A DNA stretch of 9,439 nucleotides from Deltaproteobacteria bacterium. GTDB taxonomy: Bacteria; Desulfobacterota_C; Deferrisomatia; Deferrisomatales; JACRMM01. The notes under the pieces were generated by a model, which saw only the letters and a list, made by a program, of their open reading frames with translations, had not been told where the DNA came from and ran no database searches. The position numbers were made by a program, and so were the translations under genes. Location: assembly GCA_016218905.1 (NCBI GenBank), contig JACRCS010000828.1, positions 1 through 9,439 of the forward strand, given 5' to 3'. Shown piece after piece: positions 1 to 7,571 of this stretch. Within the stretch, counting starts at the first letter, position 1, and every line of letters begins with the position of its first letter.

Positions 1-998
1 GGCGGAGTCTCGAAGACCGGTCCGCCGCCGACGCCCATGCCCACGTTCACGTGAATCGGAATGCTGGCCACCTCGGTGCACGCCTTGATGAACGTCACCG
101 CCCGGGCCAGGTTCCAGGCGAAGCTCTTGCTCGGCTTGGTGTTGACGACGGGCCCGAAGATATCGGCTCCCGCCTGTTCCGCCAGCTTCACCTGCTGGTG
201 GCAGTAGAGACCGGCGAGCCGCTGACCCTCGTACTCGAGGCCCCCGTGGATCCCCAGCACGAACTCGCCGGCCATGCCGACCTCGACGGCCATCTTGGTC
301 GTCTTCTTCAGGTGCTCCACGGCCAGGAGGGTCGCCTTGAAGTCGGCGTCTCCGGCGGCTCCCGTCGTGTCGAAGTTCATGCCGTCGCACCCTACCTCGG
401 CGAGCTTCTCGCCGATGTAGATCATGTCGCGAGCAGCGTGCTCCACGGCGCCTTCCTGGGCCTCGCGGGCTTCCTTGATCTTGCCTTTCGGCAGGAGGTC
501 CGAGGGATTCCCGAAGGGACCGTCCGGGGAGTAGTACTGCCCGAGGTTGGGCATCGCCCCGTAGAACATGGGGATGATCGTGCTGAGCAGAACGTTCTCC
601 ATCTCCTGCTGTTCCATGGAGATGACCGGCTTGACCGGTTTGAAGCTGTAGTCGATGTGGCCGAGCTCCATGGTGTCGGCCGCAAAGGCCCGTTCATGGA
701 CCTGGACGCCCTGGAACCGGCTCAAGGGGATGCCCACGCCGCTGTTGGCCTGGTCGCCCATGAGCCGCAGGGTCCCGATGTCATGAGTCAGGGGCACTTC
801 GTTTCCCGGCTCCACCGCGACGATCTTGCACGGGTTCGTGAAGATATCGAGCAGCCGGTCCCTGTCTTCCTGCGGCAGGGGCTTGATCCTTCCCCTGTCC
901 GCGGCATCCTGTGTACCCGCCTCGAAGTCCCGGATCAGCTCATCGGAAGTCATTTCGATGCGCTGTCCGTCACCCCGGCGGGTAATGTACTTCTTCAT
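1..998 (-). CDS. mtbB: Dimethylamine methyltransferase MtbB, C-terminal part beyond window (partial)
   Basis: The protein should transfer a methyl group from dimethylamine to the Co(I) corrinoid of the partner corrinoid protein, releasing monomethylamine, in the cytoplasm. Reading the minus strand from ATG at 998 gives 332 uninterrupted codons running off the left edge. Segments I recognise from Methanosarcina MtbB are [11 protein letters not shown] (residues 81-91), [18 protein letters not shown] (108-125), the FYGAMPN/SPDGPF region (145-162), [13 protein letters not shown] (208-220), EVGMAGE (239-245) and FGPVVNT (281-287). The start is set by GGAGGT at 1005-1010, six bases upstream. It follows mtbC by 34 bases, so the two are probably co-transcribed. 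In known MtbB proteins pyrrolysine lies near residue 356, so the expected amber codon would fall some tens of bases outside this window; it cannot be seen here. The family call is strong; that the protein is Pyl-dependent is inference. Confidence 0.93.
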   Translation of the reverse strand, partial: MKKYITRRGDGQRIEMTSDELIRDFEAGTQDAADRGRIKPLPQEDRDRLLDIFTNPCKIVAVEPGNEVPLTHDIGTLRLMGDQANSGVGIPLSRFQGVQVHERAFAADTMELGHIDYSFKPVKPVISMEQQEMENVLLSTIIPMFYGAMPNLGQYYSPDGPFGNPSDLLPKGKIKEAREAQEGAVEHAARDMIYIGEKLAEVGCDGMNFDTTGAAGDADFKATLLAVEHLKKTTKMAVEVGMAGEFVLGIHGGLEYEGQRLAGLYCHQQVKLAEQAGADIFGPVVNTKPSKSFAWNLARAVTFIKACTEVASIPIHVNVGMGVGGGPVFETP

Positions 999-1004
999 CG
1001 GTAC

Positions 1005-1010
1005 ACCTCC
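1005..1010 (-). promoter_or_regulatory. Ribosome binding site of mtbB
   Basis: On the minus strand GGAGGT ends six bases before the ATG at 998. It fixes the mtbB start, which is otherwise unsupported because the reading frame is open at the window edge. Confidence 0.75.
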
Positions 1011-1032
1011 CGTGCCGGATGGTTGAAGGGGA

Positions 1033-1677
1033 TCAGGATAGGATCTCCTTGAGCTTCATGACGGCTTCCGTGGCCGTCTCCGCGTACATATCCGCACCGA
1101 TCTTGTTGGCCCAGTGCTCGGTCGCCACTGCGCCGCCCACCATGGTCTTCACCTTGTCTCGGATGCCGGCGGTCTTGAGCGCCTGCTCGAGCTTCTTCTG
1201 GCCCGCCTGCGTCGTGGTCATGAGGGCCGAGGATCCAACCGCATCGGCACCCACCTCCTGAACCTTGGACACGAACGCGTCGATCGCCACATCGCGCCCC
1301 AGGTCGTACACCTCGAAGCCATAGACCCGCAGCATCGTCGCGACGATGCCCTTCCCAATGTCGTGAACGTCACCCTCGATGGTGCCGATGACCACCTTGC
1401 CGAGCGACTGCTGTTTCTCCTCCTTGGGAAGAGCCTCTTCGAGCACGTGCACCGCCGCGACCATGGCTTCCGACGCAATGATGACCTCGGGCAGGAAGAT
1501 GTCGCCGCGATCGAACAGATCGCCCACCTTGCGCAGACCCTCGGAGAAGCCCTCGTTGATCATCTCAAAGGGGTCCATACCGGCCGCGAGCGCCTGCTTT
1601 GCGATCGCCACGGCCGCTTCTTCGTCGGAGTCCAAGATGGACTGCGTCGCTTTTTCAAACCACTCTGTCTTGCCCAT
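1033..1677 (-). CDS. mtbC: Methylamine methyltransferase corrinoid protein (MtbC/MttC family)
   Basis: This 214-residue cytoplasmic protein carries the corrinoid that accepts methyl groups from the methylamine methyltransferases and passes them to MtbA. Residues 1 to about 90 form the helical cap domain typical of B12-binding methyltransferase subunits. The cobalamin-binding motif follows: [12 protein letters not shown] at 101-112, with D103-x-H105-x2-G108, where H105 should be the lower axial cobalt ligand. Then come GSSALMTTT (148-156) and VGGA (180-183), also standard for this fold. The ATG at 1677 is chosen over an in-frame GTG at 1686 because AGGAGG at 1686-1691 sits eight bases before it and would overlap the GTG. 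The gene lies 44 bases after mtbA and 34 before mtbB. It is the only corrinoid protein here, so it may serve both MtbB and MttB; whether it is best called MtbC or MttC cannot be settled from sequence reading alone. Confidence 0.94.
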   Translation of the reverse strand: MGKTEWFEKATQSILDSDEEAAVAIAKQALAAGMDPFEMINEGFSEGLRKVGDLFDRGDIFLPEVIIASEAMVAAVHVLEEALPKEEKQQSLGKVVIGTIEGDVHDIGKGIVATMLRVYGFEVYDLGRDVAIDAFVSKVQEVGADAVGSSALMTTTQAGQKKLEQALKTAGIRDKVKTMVGGAVATEHWANKIGADMYAETATEAVMKLKEILS

Positions 1678-1685
1678 TCCTCTCA

Positions 1686-1691
1686 CCTCCT
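1686..1691 (-). promoter_or_regulatory. Ribosome binding site of mtbC
   Basis: A perfect AGGAGG on the minus strand lies eight bases before ATG 1677. It decides between two in-frame starts, since the upstream GTG at 1686 would lie inside it. Confidence 0.8.
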
Positions 1692-1721
1692 CTCTGGGCT
1701 AGGATCGTGCGAGAACGGCTC

Positions 1722-2735
1722 TCAGTGAGCCCTCGCCACCTCAACCATCGCGCGGATGTTCTCCAGGGGCGTACCGGGGGCGATGGAGCACCCCGGCGCC
1801 AGGATCTGAATCCCGTCGGCGATGGAGTCCTCGCAACCTTGCCTGACGGTCTCCGGGTCCTTCGTGAAGAGGGTCGTGGCTGTGTCCACGCCTCCCATGA
1901 GGATGACCCTGGGGCCGCACTTTTCCCGCGCGAGCCTCGCACTCGCCTTTGGCTCGATGCTGAGCACGTCGGCCCCGGTCTGTGACATCCAGGCGACGAT
2001 CGGGTCCACGTTGCCGCAGATGTGGAGGATCTTCGGCACCGGGATCTGATCGAACTGCCGTTTCTGGTACTCAAGTTCGAAGTCCCCGTAGGTTTTTGGG
2101 GAGATCAGGTCCGGGGAGGCGGTCATGTCCTCGCAGGAGATGATATCCGCACCCGCGTCGATGAGAGCCTTGGCGAGCGCCGTGCCCGCCTTCTCACCCA
2201 CCTCCAGGAAAGGCCGGATCCGCTCCGGAGTCTTGAAGGTGGCCTTGAGAAGGGGAACCGTGTCGATGAGGGCTCCGGCGATGGTAAACGGGCCCACGAT
2301 GCCGCCCACGACGGGGACCTCGTCTCCCAGCTCCTTCTTCAAGATCCGCACCGCCTTCAGGAGCTCCGGGATGTATCCCCGCGAGAGGAAGTCCGCCGGG
2401 AACACCGGCGTGTCGTCGAGCTTGTAGGGCGGGGGGTGGTCGATCCCGGGAATGCCCTCGCCGCTGTCTCCGCCCCGAGAGGGCTTGTACCTGCAGCCCA
2501 GCGCCACGGCCTCGAAGGTCTGGCAGAAGGCGACCCGCACCGCGTCGAAGCCGAGAACGGTGTAGGCAGCCAGCGCCTGCTTCGCCATCGTCTCGCCGTC
2601 GACGTGGCCCTGGGGCCAGAAGGCCTGCACCTTCTCCATCTGCTCATACGTGACCGTGGAGTTGGCGCCGAAGCAGGGCATCCGGTCCGGTTTCTCGTGG
2701 TTGAGCACGGCCGTGACTCTTTGTTTCGGGGTCAT
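1722..2735 (-). CDS. mtbA: Methylcorrinoid:acceptor methyltransferase, UroD family (MtbA/MtaA-like)
   Basis: The product (337 residues from ATG 2735) belongs to the uroporphyrinogen decarboxylase-like family that includes MtaA and MtbA. These zinc enzymes move the methyl group from a methylated corrinoid protein to the thiol of coenzyme M. The three zinc ligands of the family are visible as H238-I-C240 (in KILHICGN) and C316 (in APGCSIAP). The positions and total length match MtaA/MtbA closely, and the N-terminus TPKQRVTAVLNHEKPDR is typical. ATG 2735 is preferred to an in-frame GTG six bases upstream because AGGAG at 2741-2745 is spaced five bases from it. The gene sits 72 bases after the permease gene and 44 before mtbC. 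If the host is a bacterium without coenzyme M, the acceptor may be another thiol or tetrahydrofolate; this is not decided by the sequence. The family is clear, the acceptor is not. Confidence 0.92.
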   Translation of the reverse strand: MTPKQRVTAVLNHEKPDRMPCFGANSTVTYEQMEKVQAFWPQGHVDGETMAKQALAAYTVLGFDAVRVAFCQTFEAVALGCRYKPSRGGDSGEGIPGIDHPPPYKLDDTPVFPADFLSRGYIPELLKAVRILKKELGDEVPVVGGIVGPFTIAGALIDTVPLLKATFKTPERIRPFLEVGEKAGTALAKALIDAGADIISCEDMTASPDLISPKTYGDFELEYQKRQFDQIPVPKILHICGNVDPIVAWMSQTGADVLSIEPKASARLAREKCGPRVILMGGVDTATTLFTKDPETVRQGCEDSIADGIQILAPGCSIAPGTPLENIRAMVEVARAH

Positions 2736-2813
2736 GTTCACTCCTCTCTCATCAGGTCGAATGGGAGCCTGCGCGTGCCGGCCGTCGTGATCCAGTGCGC
2801 GCGGGACCCGGGG

Positions 2814-4433
2814 TCAAGTCCAGAAGATCACGTAGCCCAAGGCGACCGAGGCGAATCCCCCGGCGAGCGCGAGGTAGGGCCTAATCCCGCAGCGCGTGGG
2901 GTCGAGCTGGGTCTTGCCCGCCAAGAGCAGGTCGTCCCACATGTGCTGAGGGAACGTGCCTTTGTCAACGATGTTGTGCCGATAGTAGAAGACGGGGACC
3001 ACGAGGGCCGCGGACCCGAAGCCCAGGAGCAGCGTCCCCTTTCCCCAAACGGTAGCACCGGCGCCGATGAAGAAGGCGTTGACGTAGGCAAGGCAGGCGC
3101 CTGCGGCAATGAGCCAGGTGGGGCAGCGCCAGGGCCGGGGGACGTCCGGGTTGTCGACCCGGTGGATCCAGCCGGCCTGCAGGTTGAGGAAGTTGAAGAT
3201 CAGGTAGTTCACGTTCGACGCCGCCAGGATGAAGAGGTAGTCCGACATCAGCAGCAGCACCAGGTTGAAGCAGAGGTCGGTCCACATCGCTCGGGTGGGC
3301 GCACCATGGGTGTTCACGTGGTCCAGGTACTTGGGGAGCCAGCCGTCGTTGCCGCCCTGGTAAAGAGTGCGCGACGAGCCGGCCATAGACGTCATGATCG
3401 CCATAACGAGGCTGAAGATCAGCATGACCACCAGGAGTTTGCTCACCAGCGGACCCGCGTGGACCATTCCGGCCAGGGCGAGACCCACACCGGCCCCGCT
3501 GTAGATGCCGGGATCGAGCATGCCCTTGGTCCCCAAGACTCCCTGGAACACGATGGGAACGACGACGTAGAAGACGATGCAGCACAGGCCGGAGTACAGG
3601 ATCGCCCGCGGCGTGTCACGCGCCGGGTTCTTGAGCTCGCTCATGTAGCACACGGCGGTCTCGAAGCCGTAGGTCGACCAGGCGGCGATGAACATGCCCC
3701 CCATGATCAACTGCCAGCCCGCGATATCCCAGTGTCCAGCCAGGACGTTGCCGGCGTTGTCGAGCACCAGCGGCGTAAACGGGGAGAAGTTCGAAGACAG
3801 TACGTCGCCGGTGAGGAGGGGGATGATCGTCACGATCCCGAGGGGCAGCAGGGCGACGACGGTCAAGACCGTCTGGACCTTTGCGGTAGACAAGATCCCG
3901 CGGTGCTGCACGGCGAACGTGAGGAGCAGGATGACCGCCCCGATGATCGCCGTCGCGTTGATCCGAAGGCTGAGGCCCTCCTTCAGGAACTCGAGCGGAA
4001 CGAGGGTGATCTGCCAGGTGTTGACCGCCGCGGTCGGGGAAAAGAAGATCGAGAGGAGGTAGCCGGCTCCGAGGCCCGAGCCGATGGCCAGCACCGGGCT
4101 CCAGGCCAGCCAGTTCGACCACAGCGACATGGGGGCGGACAGCTTGACATACCGCAACCACGCCGTCGCCCCGTGGACGGCGGTCCCCCCGGTCTTCTTC
4201 GGGTGCAGCCCGGCGATCTCGGCGTAGGTGAACGCCTGGATGAAGCCGAAGATCACGGATACGGTCCAGATCACCCAGGCCGGTGAACCGACCGTAGCGG
4301 AGACGCCCCCCATGGAGAAGAGGACCAGCGGTGGAACGCCGGCGGAGACGAAGAACGCGCCCAGCCAGCTGATCTGCCTCTTCAGGCTCCCTTCCGACTT
4401 GTACTCTGCGCTCAGTACTTCTTCTGTTGCCAT
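2814..4433 (-). CDS. APC-family permease (candidate methylamine transporter)
   Basis: This 539-residue integral membrane protein has about twelve hydrophobic segments, for example near residues 24-44, 51-73, 102-131, 160-176, 187-208, 238-263, 280-300 and 331-351. Amino acid-polyamine-organocation (APC) hallmarks are present: the first membrane segment with a Gly-rich break, YGFETAVCYMSELKNPARDT (255-274), and SRTLYQGGNDGWLPKYL (354-370) followed by a Pro before the next helix. It would import a small amine or amino acid coupled to protons or sodium. Its place between the methylamine genes suggests methylamines or a related N-methyl compound, which is inference from context only. The ATG at 4433 has AGGAGGG at 4443-4449, nine bases upstream. 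The spacer of about 220 bases upstream is the largest in the window, so it could start its own transcript, but I saw no convincing promoter there. Confidence 0.9.
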   Translation of the reverse strand: MATEEVLSAEYKSEGSLKRQISWLGAFFVSAGVPPLVLFSMGGVSATVGSPAWVIWTVSVIFGFIQAFTYAEIAGLHPKKTGGTAVHGATAWLRYVKLSAPMSLWSNWLAWSPVLAIGSGLGAGYLLSIFFSPTAAVNTWQITLVPLEFLKEGLSLRINATAIIGAVILLLTFAVQHRGILSTAKVQTVLTVVALLPLGIVTIIPLLTGDVLSSNFSPFTPLVLDNAGNVLAGHWDIAGWQLIMGGMFIAAWSTYGFETAVCYMSELKNPARDTPRAILYSGLCCIVFYVVVPIVFQGVLGTKGMLDPGIYSGAGVGLALAGMVHAGPLVSKLLVVMLIFSLVMAIMTSMAGSSRTLYQGGNDGWLPKYLDHVNTHGAPTRAMWTDLCFNLVLLLMSDYLFILAASNVNYLIFNFLNLQAGWIHRVDNPDVPRPWRCPTWLIAAGACLAYVNAFFIGAGATVWGKGTLLLGFGSAALVVPVFYYRHNIVDKGTFPQHMWDDLLLAGKTQLDPTRCGIRPYLALAGGFASVALGYVIFWT

Positions 4434-4652
4434 CGTGAGATACCCTCCTCTTCGCTCAGCCGTTCGGCCGTTTCGGATTGCGGCTCCTTCGCGCTACTTG
4501 TCCTCCCGAGAAGGCGGTCAGCCGAAGAAGTGGCCGACAACTGATTGAATCGGGACCGCAGAACGCCGACCTCCTCTCTCCACCCTCGGTCTCAAACTGT
4601 GTGCCGTTGGTCCTGCGCAAGCGCGCCGGGTCTTGCCTGGCGGCTCTCCCGG

Positions 4653-5090
4653 TCAGCGCACCACCGTGACCGGGCAGTGCGCTTTGTGGATGATTTCGCC
4701 GGCGACGGACCCCAGGATGAACCGGGGAATGCCCACGCGCCCGCTCGACCCCGTAACGATGTGGTCCATTCCGTGTTTCTCGGCGTACTCCACGACGGCG
4801 GCGGCAGTGTGGCGGCTGTGCACCACGACGCACCGGGCGTTCTCGACTCCTTGATGGCGAGCGACCTCCCCGGCGTGCTGGAGGACGTCGTGCTCCCGCG
4901 TCGCCAGCTCATCCAGAATCGTGACGTCGAGGTGGCCGGGCGCCTCGAGCTGCTCCGGGTCGACCGGGGTCACATAGAGATACGTGAGCTCCGCTCCCAG
5001 GAGCTTTGCGGCGCGAGCTGCGAAGAGCTCCGCTTTCCGGGACACCTCTGCTTCGTTGGTCGCGCACAAGAGCTTGACGATACTGGTCAT
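4653..5090 (-). CDS. Universal stress protein, ATP-binding UspA type
   Basis: This is a 145-residue single-domain universal stress protein. It starts with the usual beta strand (IVKLLCATN) and ends with the family's ATP-binding motif G-x2-G-x9-G-S: G114, G117, G127 and S128 in the GSSGRVG...LGSV segment, followed by AHCPVTVVR. The intact motif implies nucleotide binding. No target is known, and USPs often sit beside transporters or energy-metabolism genes. ATG 5090 is favoured because GGAGG (5096-5100) lies five bases upstream; an in-frame ATG at 5102 would overlap that site. The frame stays open far upstream, to about 5924, but that part overlaps another gene and shows no protein-like pattern. 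It lies 95 bases after the unrecognised gene and upstream of the permease, so it may modulate that transporter or respond to energy state; this is inference. Confidence 0.92.
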   Translation of the reverse strand: MTSIVKLLCATNEAEVSRKAELFAARAAKLLGAELTYLYVTPVDPEQLEAPGHLDVTILDELATREHDVLQHAGEVARHQGVENARCVVVHSRHTAAAVVEYAEKHGMDHIVTGSSGRVGIPRFILGSVAGEIIHKAHCPVTVVR

Positions 5091-5185
5091 CTGAGCCTCC
5101 ATCCCGTCATGAGGTTGGAATCGTGGCCTCTTCCAGAAGCCGTCGCGTGTACCGTTCGCTGTTCTGTCCCCGGTGCTGCCTCCTC

Positions 5186-5809
5186 TCAGCCACCGTTCAA
5201 GCGAGTGCTCGGCCGGCGCCGAACCCCGACGAGGAGCGTGCCCACACCCTCCTGCTCTGCGCCCCCAAAGTGCGCTCGCTTCAGATAGGCGTCCGCCGGC
5301 ACGGAGGGCATGGCCCACAGTGCCTCGGAGCCACCACGCTCGGACTCCGGCAGGACAAGCCAGTCGGCGGGCAGGCCCGGGATCTCGAAGTGACAAGTCC
5401 GATCGATCAGGTCCCTCGGAAACGACACCCGATCCTTGTAAACAACGAAGTTTTGGTGGAGAAACCACACCTCCGGGCGGCCGGCGAGTTCCCGGAGCGC
5501 GGCCTCCTCCCGGACCTCTTCCCCCACGAGCTCCTCTCCCTTCTTGAGGATGAGGGCCGCCTGGCACCCCCACTCGAACTGGGGAGAGGTGAGGGCGACG
5601 TACACCGTCTCGCAGGCGAGGACAGATCGCACTCCGGCGTTGATCACCCTCCCCAGGCCCTGGAGCGACTTCTTCTCCGCGTCCGCCTCGACGGCGAGCA
5701 GGATGTCCCCCTCTCCCTCCGGGAGTTGGACGGCCTGGAGGATACCCTGGACCGCGCGAAGGGCTTCCAGCATCCCTCCGTCTCCAGCGTTCCTGCCGGT
5801 TTCGCTCAC
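5186..5809 (-). CDS. Unrecognised protein translationally coupled to ramA
   Basis: I do not recognise this family. From GTG 5809 it is 207 residues, soluble-looking, with no signal peptide or membrane segment. The GTG overlaps the ramA stop in GTGA, a pattern typical of translational coupling, with a weak GGAAGG eight bases upstream. An alternative ATG at 5773 (195 residues) has GGAG eight bases upstream and is also plausible. The middle is amphipathic and moderately conserved in look (GRVINAGVRSVLACETVYVAL, EFGW-like QFEWGCQAALILKKGEEL), followed by an aromatic stretch EVWFLHQNFVVYKDR. The C-terminus is rich in Gly and Arg. Cys residues are scattered (three) and form no metal motif. The strict coupling to the corrinoid activase suggests a role with RamA or corrinoid maturation, but no function can be read from the sequence. 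Confidence 0.8.
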   Translation of the reverse strand: MSETGRNAGDGGMLEALRAVQGILQAVQLPEGEGDILLAVEADAEKKSLQGLGRVINAGVRSVLACETVYVALTSPQFEWGCQAALILKKGEELVGEEVREEAALRELAGRPEVWFLHQNFVVYKDRVSFPRDLIDRTCHFEIPGLPADWLVLPESERGGSEALWAMPSVPADAYLKRAHFGGAEQEGVGTLLVGVRRRPSTRLNGG

Positions 5810-7515
5810 GCTGTTGACCTTCCGACGCGCCCCGCGTTCGCGCCCAGGAGGGGTGCAAGCTCGAGCACGTGCTCCGGGCAAGCCCCTTCACACCTTCTGC
5901 AGGCGACCCCCGCGCACCGGGCAAGATCGCATCGGATCAGGGTCGTCCCCCCCGCCTCCTGGATCGCGAGGGCTCCCTCGGGACAGGCGCGCGCGCACTC
6001 CCCGCACCCTGAACACCCCTCGAAACAGCTCTGTCTTCGCTCGCTGATGTCCTCGATGATCGAGAGCCCGTGGAGACCCACGTCGCCGATGTCGCTTTGG
6101 ACGAGGCGCACCACGTTCGGCACTCCCGAGGGCTCAACCGAGGGAGGAAACCCGTATCGCTTCAGAAAGCGCTCGTGATCCTGGCGAGAGAGCCCCTCCG
6201 TCCAGACCGATAGCTCGAGGAGGAAGGCCTTCTCGAAGATCGGAGAGTCGGCAAACAGGCAGTGGCGCTCCCTCAGGCGGTCGGCCATTTCCTGCATGCG
6301 CCAGAGGCTCTCCGGATCCCGGGCGATGTCTCGGGCCATCGCGAGGGAGGTGTTCCCCACCTGGAAGATCTTGGTCACCCGGGGAGGAATCATCCCGAGG
6401 CCTCGGGCTTTGAGGGCGTCCACGTACGTGCCCGAGGCCCCGGACAGGTAGGCGGTCTCGACGTCCTCCGGGCGGATTCCAGCCTCCCGGCAGAGCGTGA
6501 GATGACCGGCACGCAGGGCGCCGAGGGCCTTGCCCGCCTCGGCCAGGTCCCGTTCGTCGAGCTCGACCCCGTCCGGCAGCCGGATCACAGACCCCGGAAG
6601 GTCGATCCGCGGCCGCCGGATCAGGTCCGTTCGGATCCCCTCGCTCAGGAGCGCCACGACCCCCGTCCCGGTGATGCCCCTGGCGCGGAGCTCCCCCTCC
6701 GCCAGGACCCGTCCGTCAGCAGGGTTCACCGTGTCCCCGCGCCTCGCCACCATCCCGGCGTCGAGGACCAGGGTCCGCAGCCTCTTCGTGGGACTCCCAG
6801 CGGCACCGAGGGCTTCGCCTCGCCTCTCTCCCAAGGCCCCTGCGTCGATGTCCACGTCGCAGATCGCGCCGGGCAGGGCGAGCAGCCCGTGCCGCAGGTG
6901 CTGTCCTTCCAGGGCGGGCCCTGCCGCGGTGGATCCCGTGAAGACGGTCCCGCGGACGACGAGGGCCATTTCCGCGTTGGTGCCGTAGTCGGTGGCGAGG
7001 GAGATCTCCTCCCTCTCCAGCATTCCGGTCTGGATCAGCAGGGCCAGGGCGTCGGCTCCGATCTCGTGGCGCACCGCCGGCGGGATCAGCACCTCGGTCC
7101 TCGACCGGAGGGCGAGGCCCGGGATGCGCTCAGCCCGGAGGATCTGGGCGTTTCGGGTCGGGGGGACGACGCCGAGGCGCTCGAGCTTTCGCTTGCCCGC
7201 ATAGGCGAGATCCCGGATCTCGGTTCCCTGGAAGAGGGAGAGCTGAATCGGGTTTCCGCACAGCGCGAGGCAGCGGACGTCCGCAGGTTCGATGTCCAGG
7301 CCGGCGAGGACCCGATTGACCGCGGTGACGACCACCTGCTGAGCGCCCGAGACGCCGACGTCCAGCGCAAAGTGGAGGTGGTCCATGACGTTTGCACCCG
7401 GCAGGGGATGACGCGTCGTGACGACCGAGGACCAGACCGCACCGGTCCCCAGGTCGATCGCCTGCCCTCGGTACCCGCTGGTGCCCAGGTCCAGGGCGAT
7501 CCCTAGCCGCGCCAC
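5806..7515 (-). CDS. ramA: Corrinoid protein reductive activase RamA
   Basis: RamA-type proteins use ATP to reduce inactive Co(II) corrinoid on methylamine corrinoid proteins back to Co(I). This one is 569 residues, close to the usual size. The large ASKHA/DUF4445-like domain has nucleotide-binding signatures ALDLGTSGYR (7-16) and ATDYGTNAEM (174-183) and a Gly-rich segment near YLSGASGTY (356-364). The C-terminus has two ferredoxin-like [4Fe-4S] motifs: C501-x2-C504-x2-C507-x3-C511-P and C529-x4-C534-x4-C539-x2-C542-x3-C546-P. The GTG start at 7515 is chosen because it begins exactly at the conserved MARLGIALDLGTSG-type N-terminus and has AAGGGGG (7524-7530) eight bases upstream. The frame is open to 7632, but that part overlaps the small upstream gene. 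Its stop overlaps the next gene by four bases. The domain order and the mttB/mtbB context make the assignment firm. Confidence 0.95.
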   Translation of the reverse strand: MARLGIALDLGTSGYRGQAIDLGTGAVWSSVVTTRHPLPGANVMDHLHFALDVGVSGAQQVVVTAVNRVLAGLDIEPADVRCLALCGNPIQLSLFQGTEIRDLAYAGKRKLERLGVVPPTRNAQILRAERIPGLALRSRTEVLIPPAVRHEIGADALALLIQTGMLEREEISLATDYGTNAEMALVVRGTVFTGSTAAGPALEGQHLRHGLLALPGAICDVDIDAGALGERRGEALGAAGSPTKRLRTLVLDAGMVARRGDTVNPADGRVLAEGELRARGITGTGVVALLSEGIRTDLIRRPRIDLPGSVIRLPDGVELDERDLAEAGKALGALRAGHLTLCREAGIRPEDVETAYLSGASGTYVDALKARGLGMIPPRVTKIFQVGNTSLAMARDIARDPESLWRMQEMADRLRERHCLFADSPIFEKAFLLELSVWTEGLSRQDHERFLKRYGFPPSVEPSGVPNVVRLVQSDIGDVGLHGLSIIEDISERRQSCFEGCSGCGECARACPEGALAIQEAGGTTLIRCDLARCAGVACRRCEGACPEHVLELAPLLGANAGRVGRSTA

Positions 7516-7537
7516 GTCACCGACCCCCTTGCGCAAG

Positions 7538-7570
7538 CGCTCCGGACGCGGGCGACGGAACCCCGGAGCG
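7538..7570. repeat. Perfect 8-bp inverted repeat before ramA
   Basis: CGCTCCGG at 7538-7545 and CCGGAGCG at 7563-7570 are perfect reverse complements around a 17-base loop. The pair lies in the 56-base gap between the small Cys-rich gene and ramA, ending close to the ramA ribosome binding site at 7524-7530. It is not followed by a T run, so it is not a standard intrinsic terminator. It may be an RNA element or simply a product of high GC. Confidence 0.4.
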
Positions 7571-7571
7571 A

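Noticed and set aside
51..1052. A 333-codon plus-strand open frame
   Set aside because: The opposite strand encodes the well-recognised MtbB, and this frame runs past its start into the spacer and the end of mtbC.
2022..4286. A 754-codon open frame on the plus strand
   Set aside because: It lies antisense to mtbA and the permease. Its product is low-complexity (rich in His, Arg, Gly, Glu, Asp), as expected for the complement of GC-rich codons, and it has no recognisable domain.
4434..4652. Promoter or terminator in the spacer before the permease
   Set aside because: I looked for -35/-10 pairs, TATA-like boxes and hairpins with T runs on the minus strand and found only weak or partial matches.
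5091..5924. Upstream extension of the universal stress protein to a 423-residue protein
   Set aside because: The extra part overlaps the unrecognised gene in another frame, is Arg/Gly/Pro-rich without domain character, and the ribosome site at 5096-5100 supports the start at 5090.
6262..7506. A 414-codon plus-strand open frame
   Set aside because: It is antisense to ramA, whose domains and iron-sulfur motifs are clear. The plus-strand product is biased and without family features.
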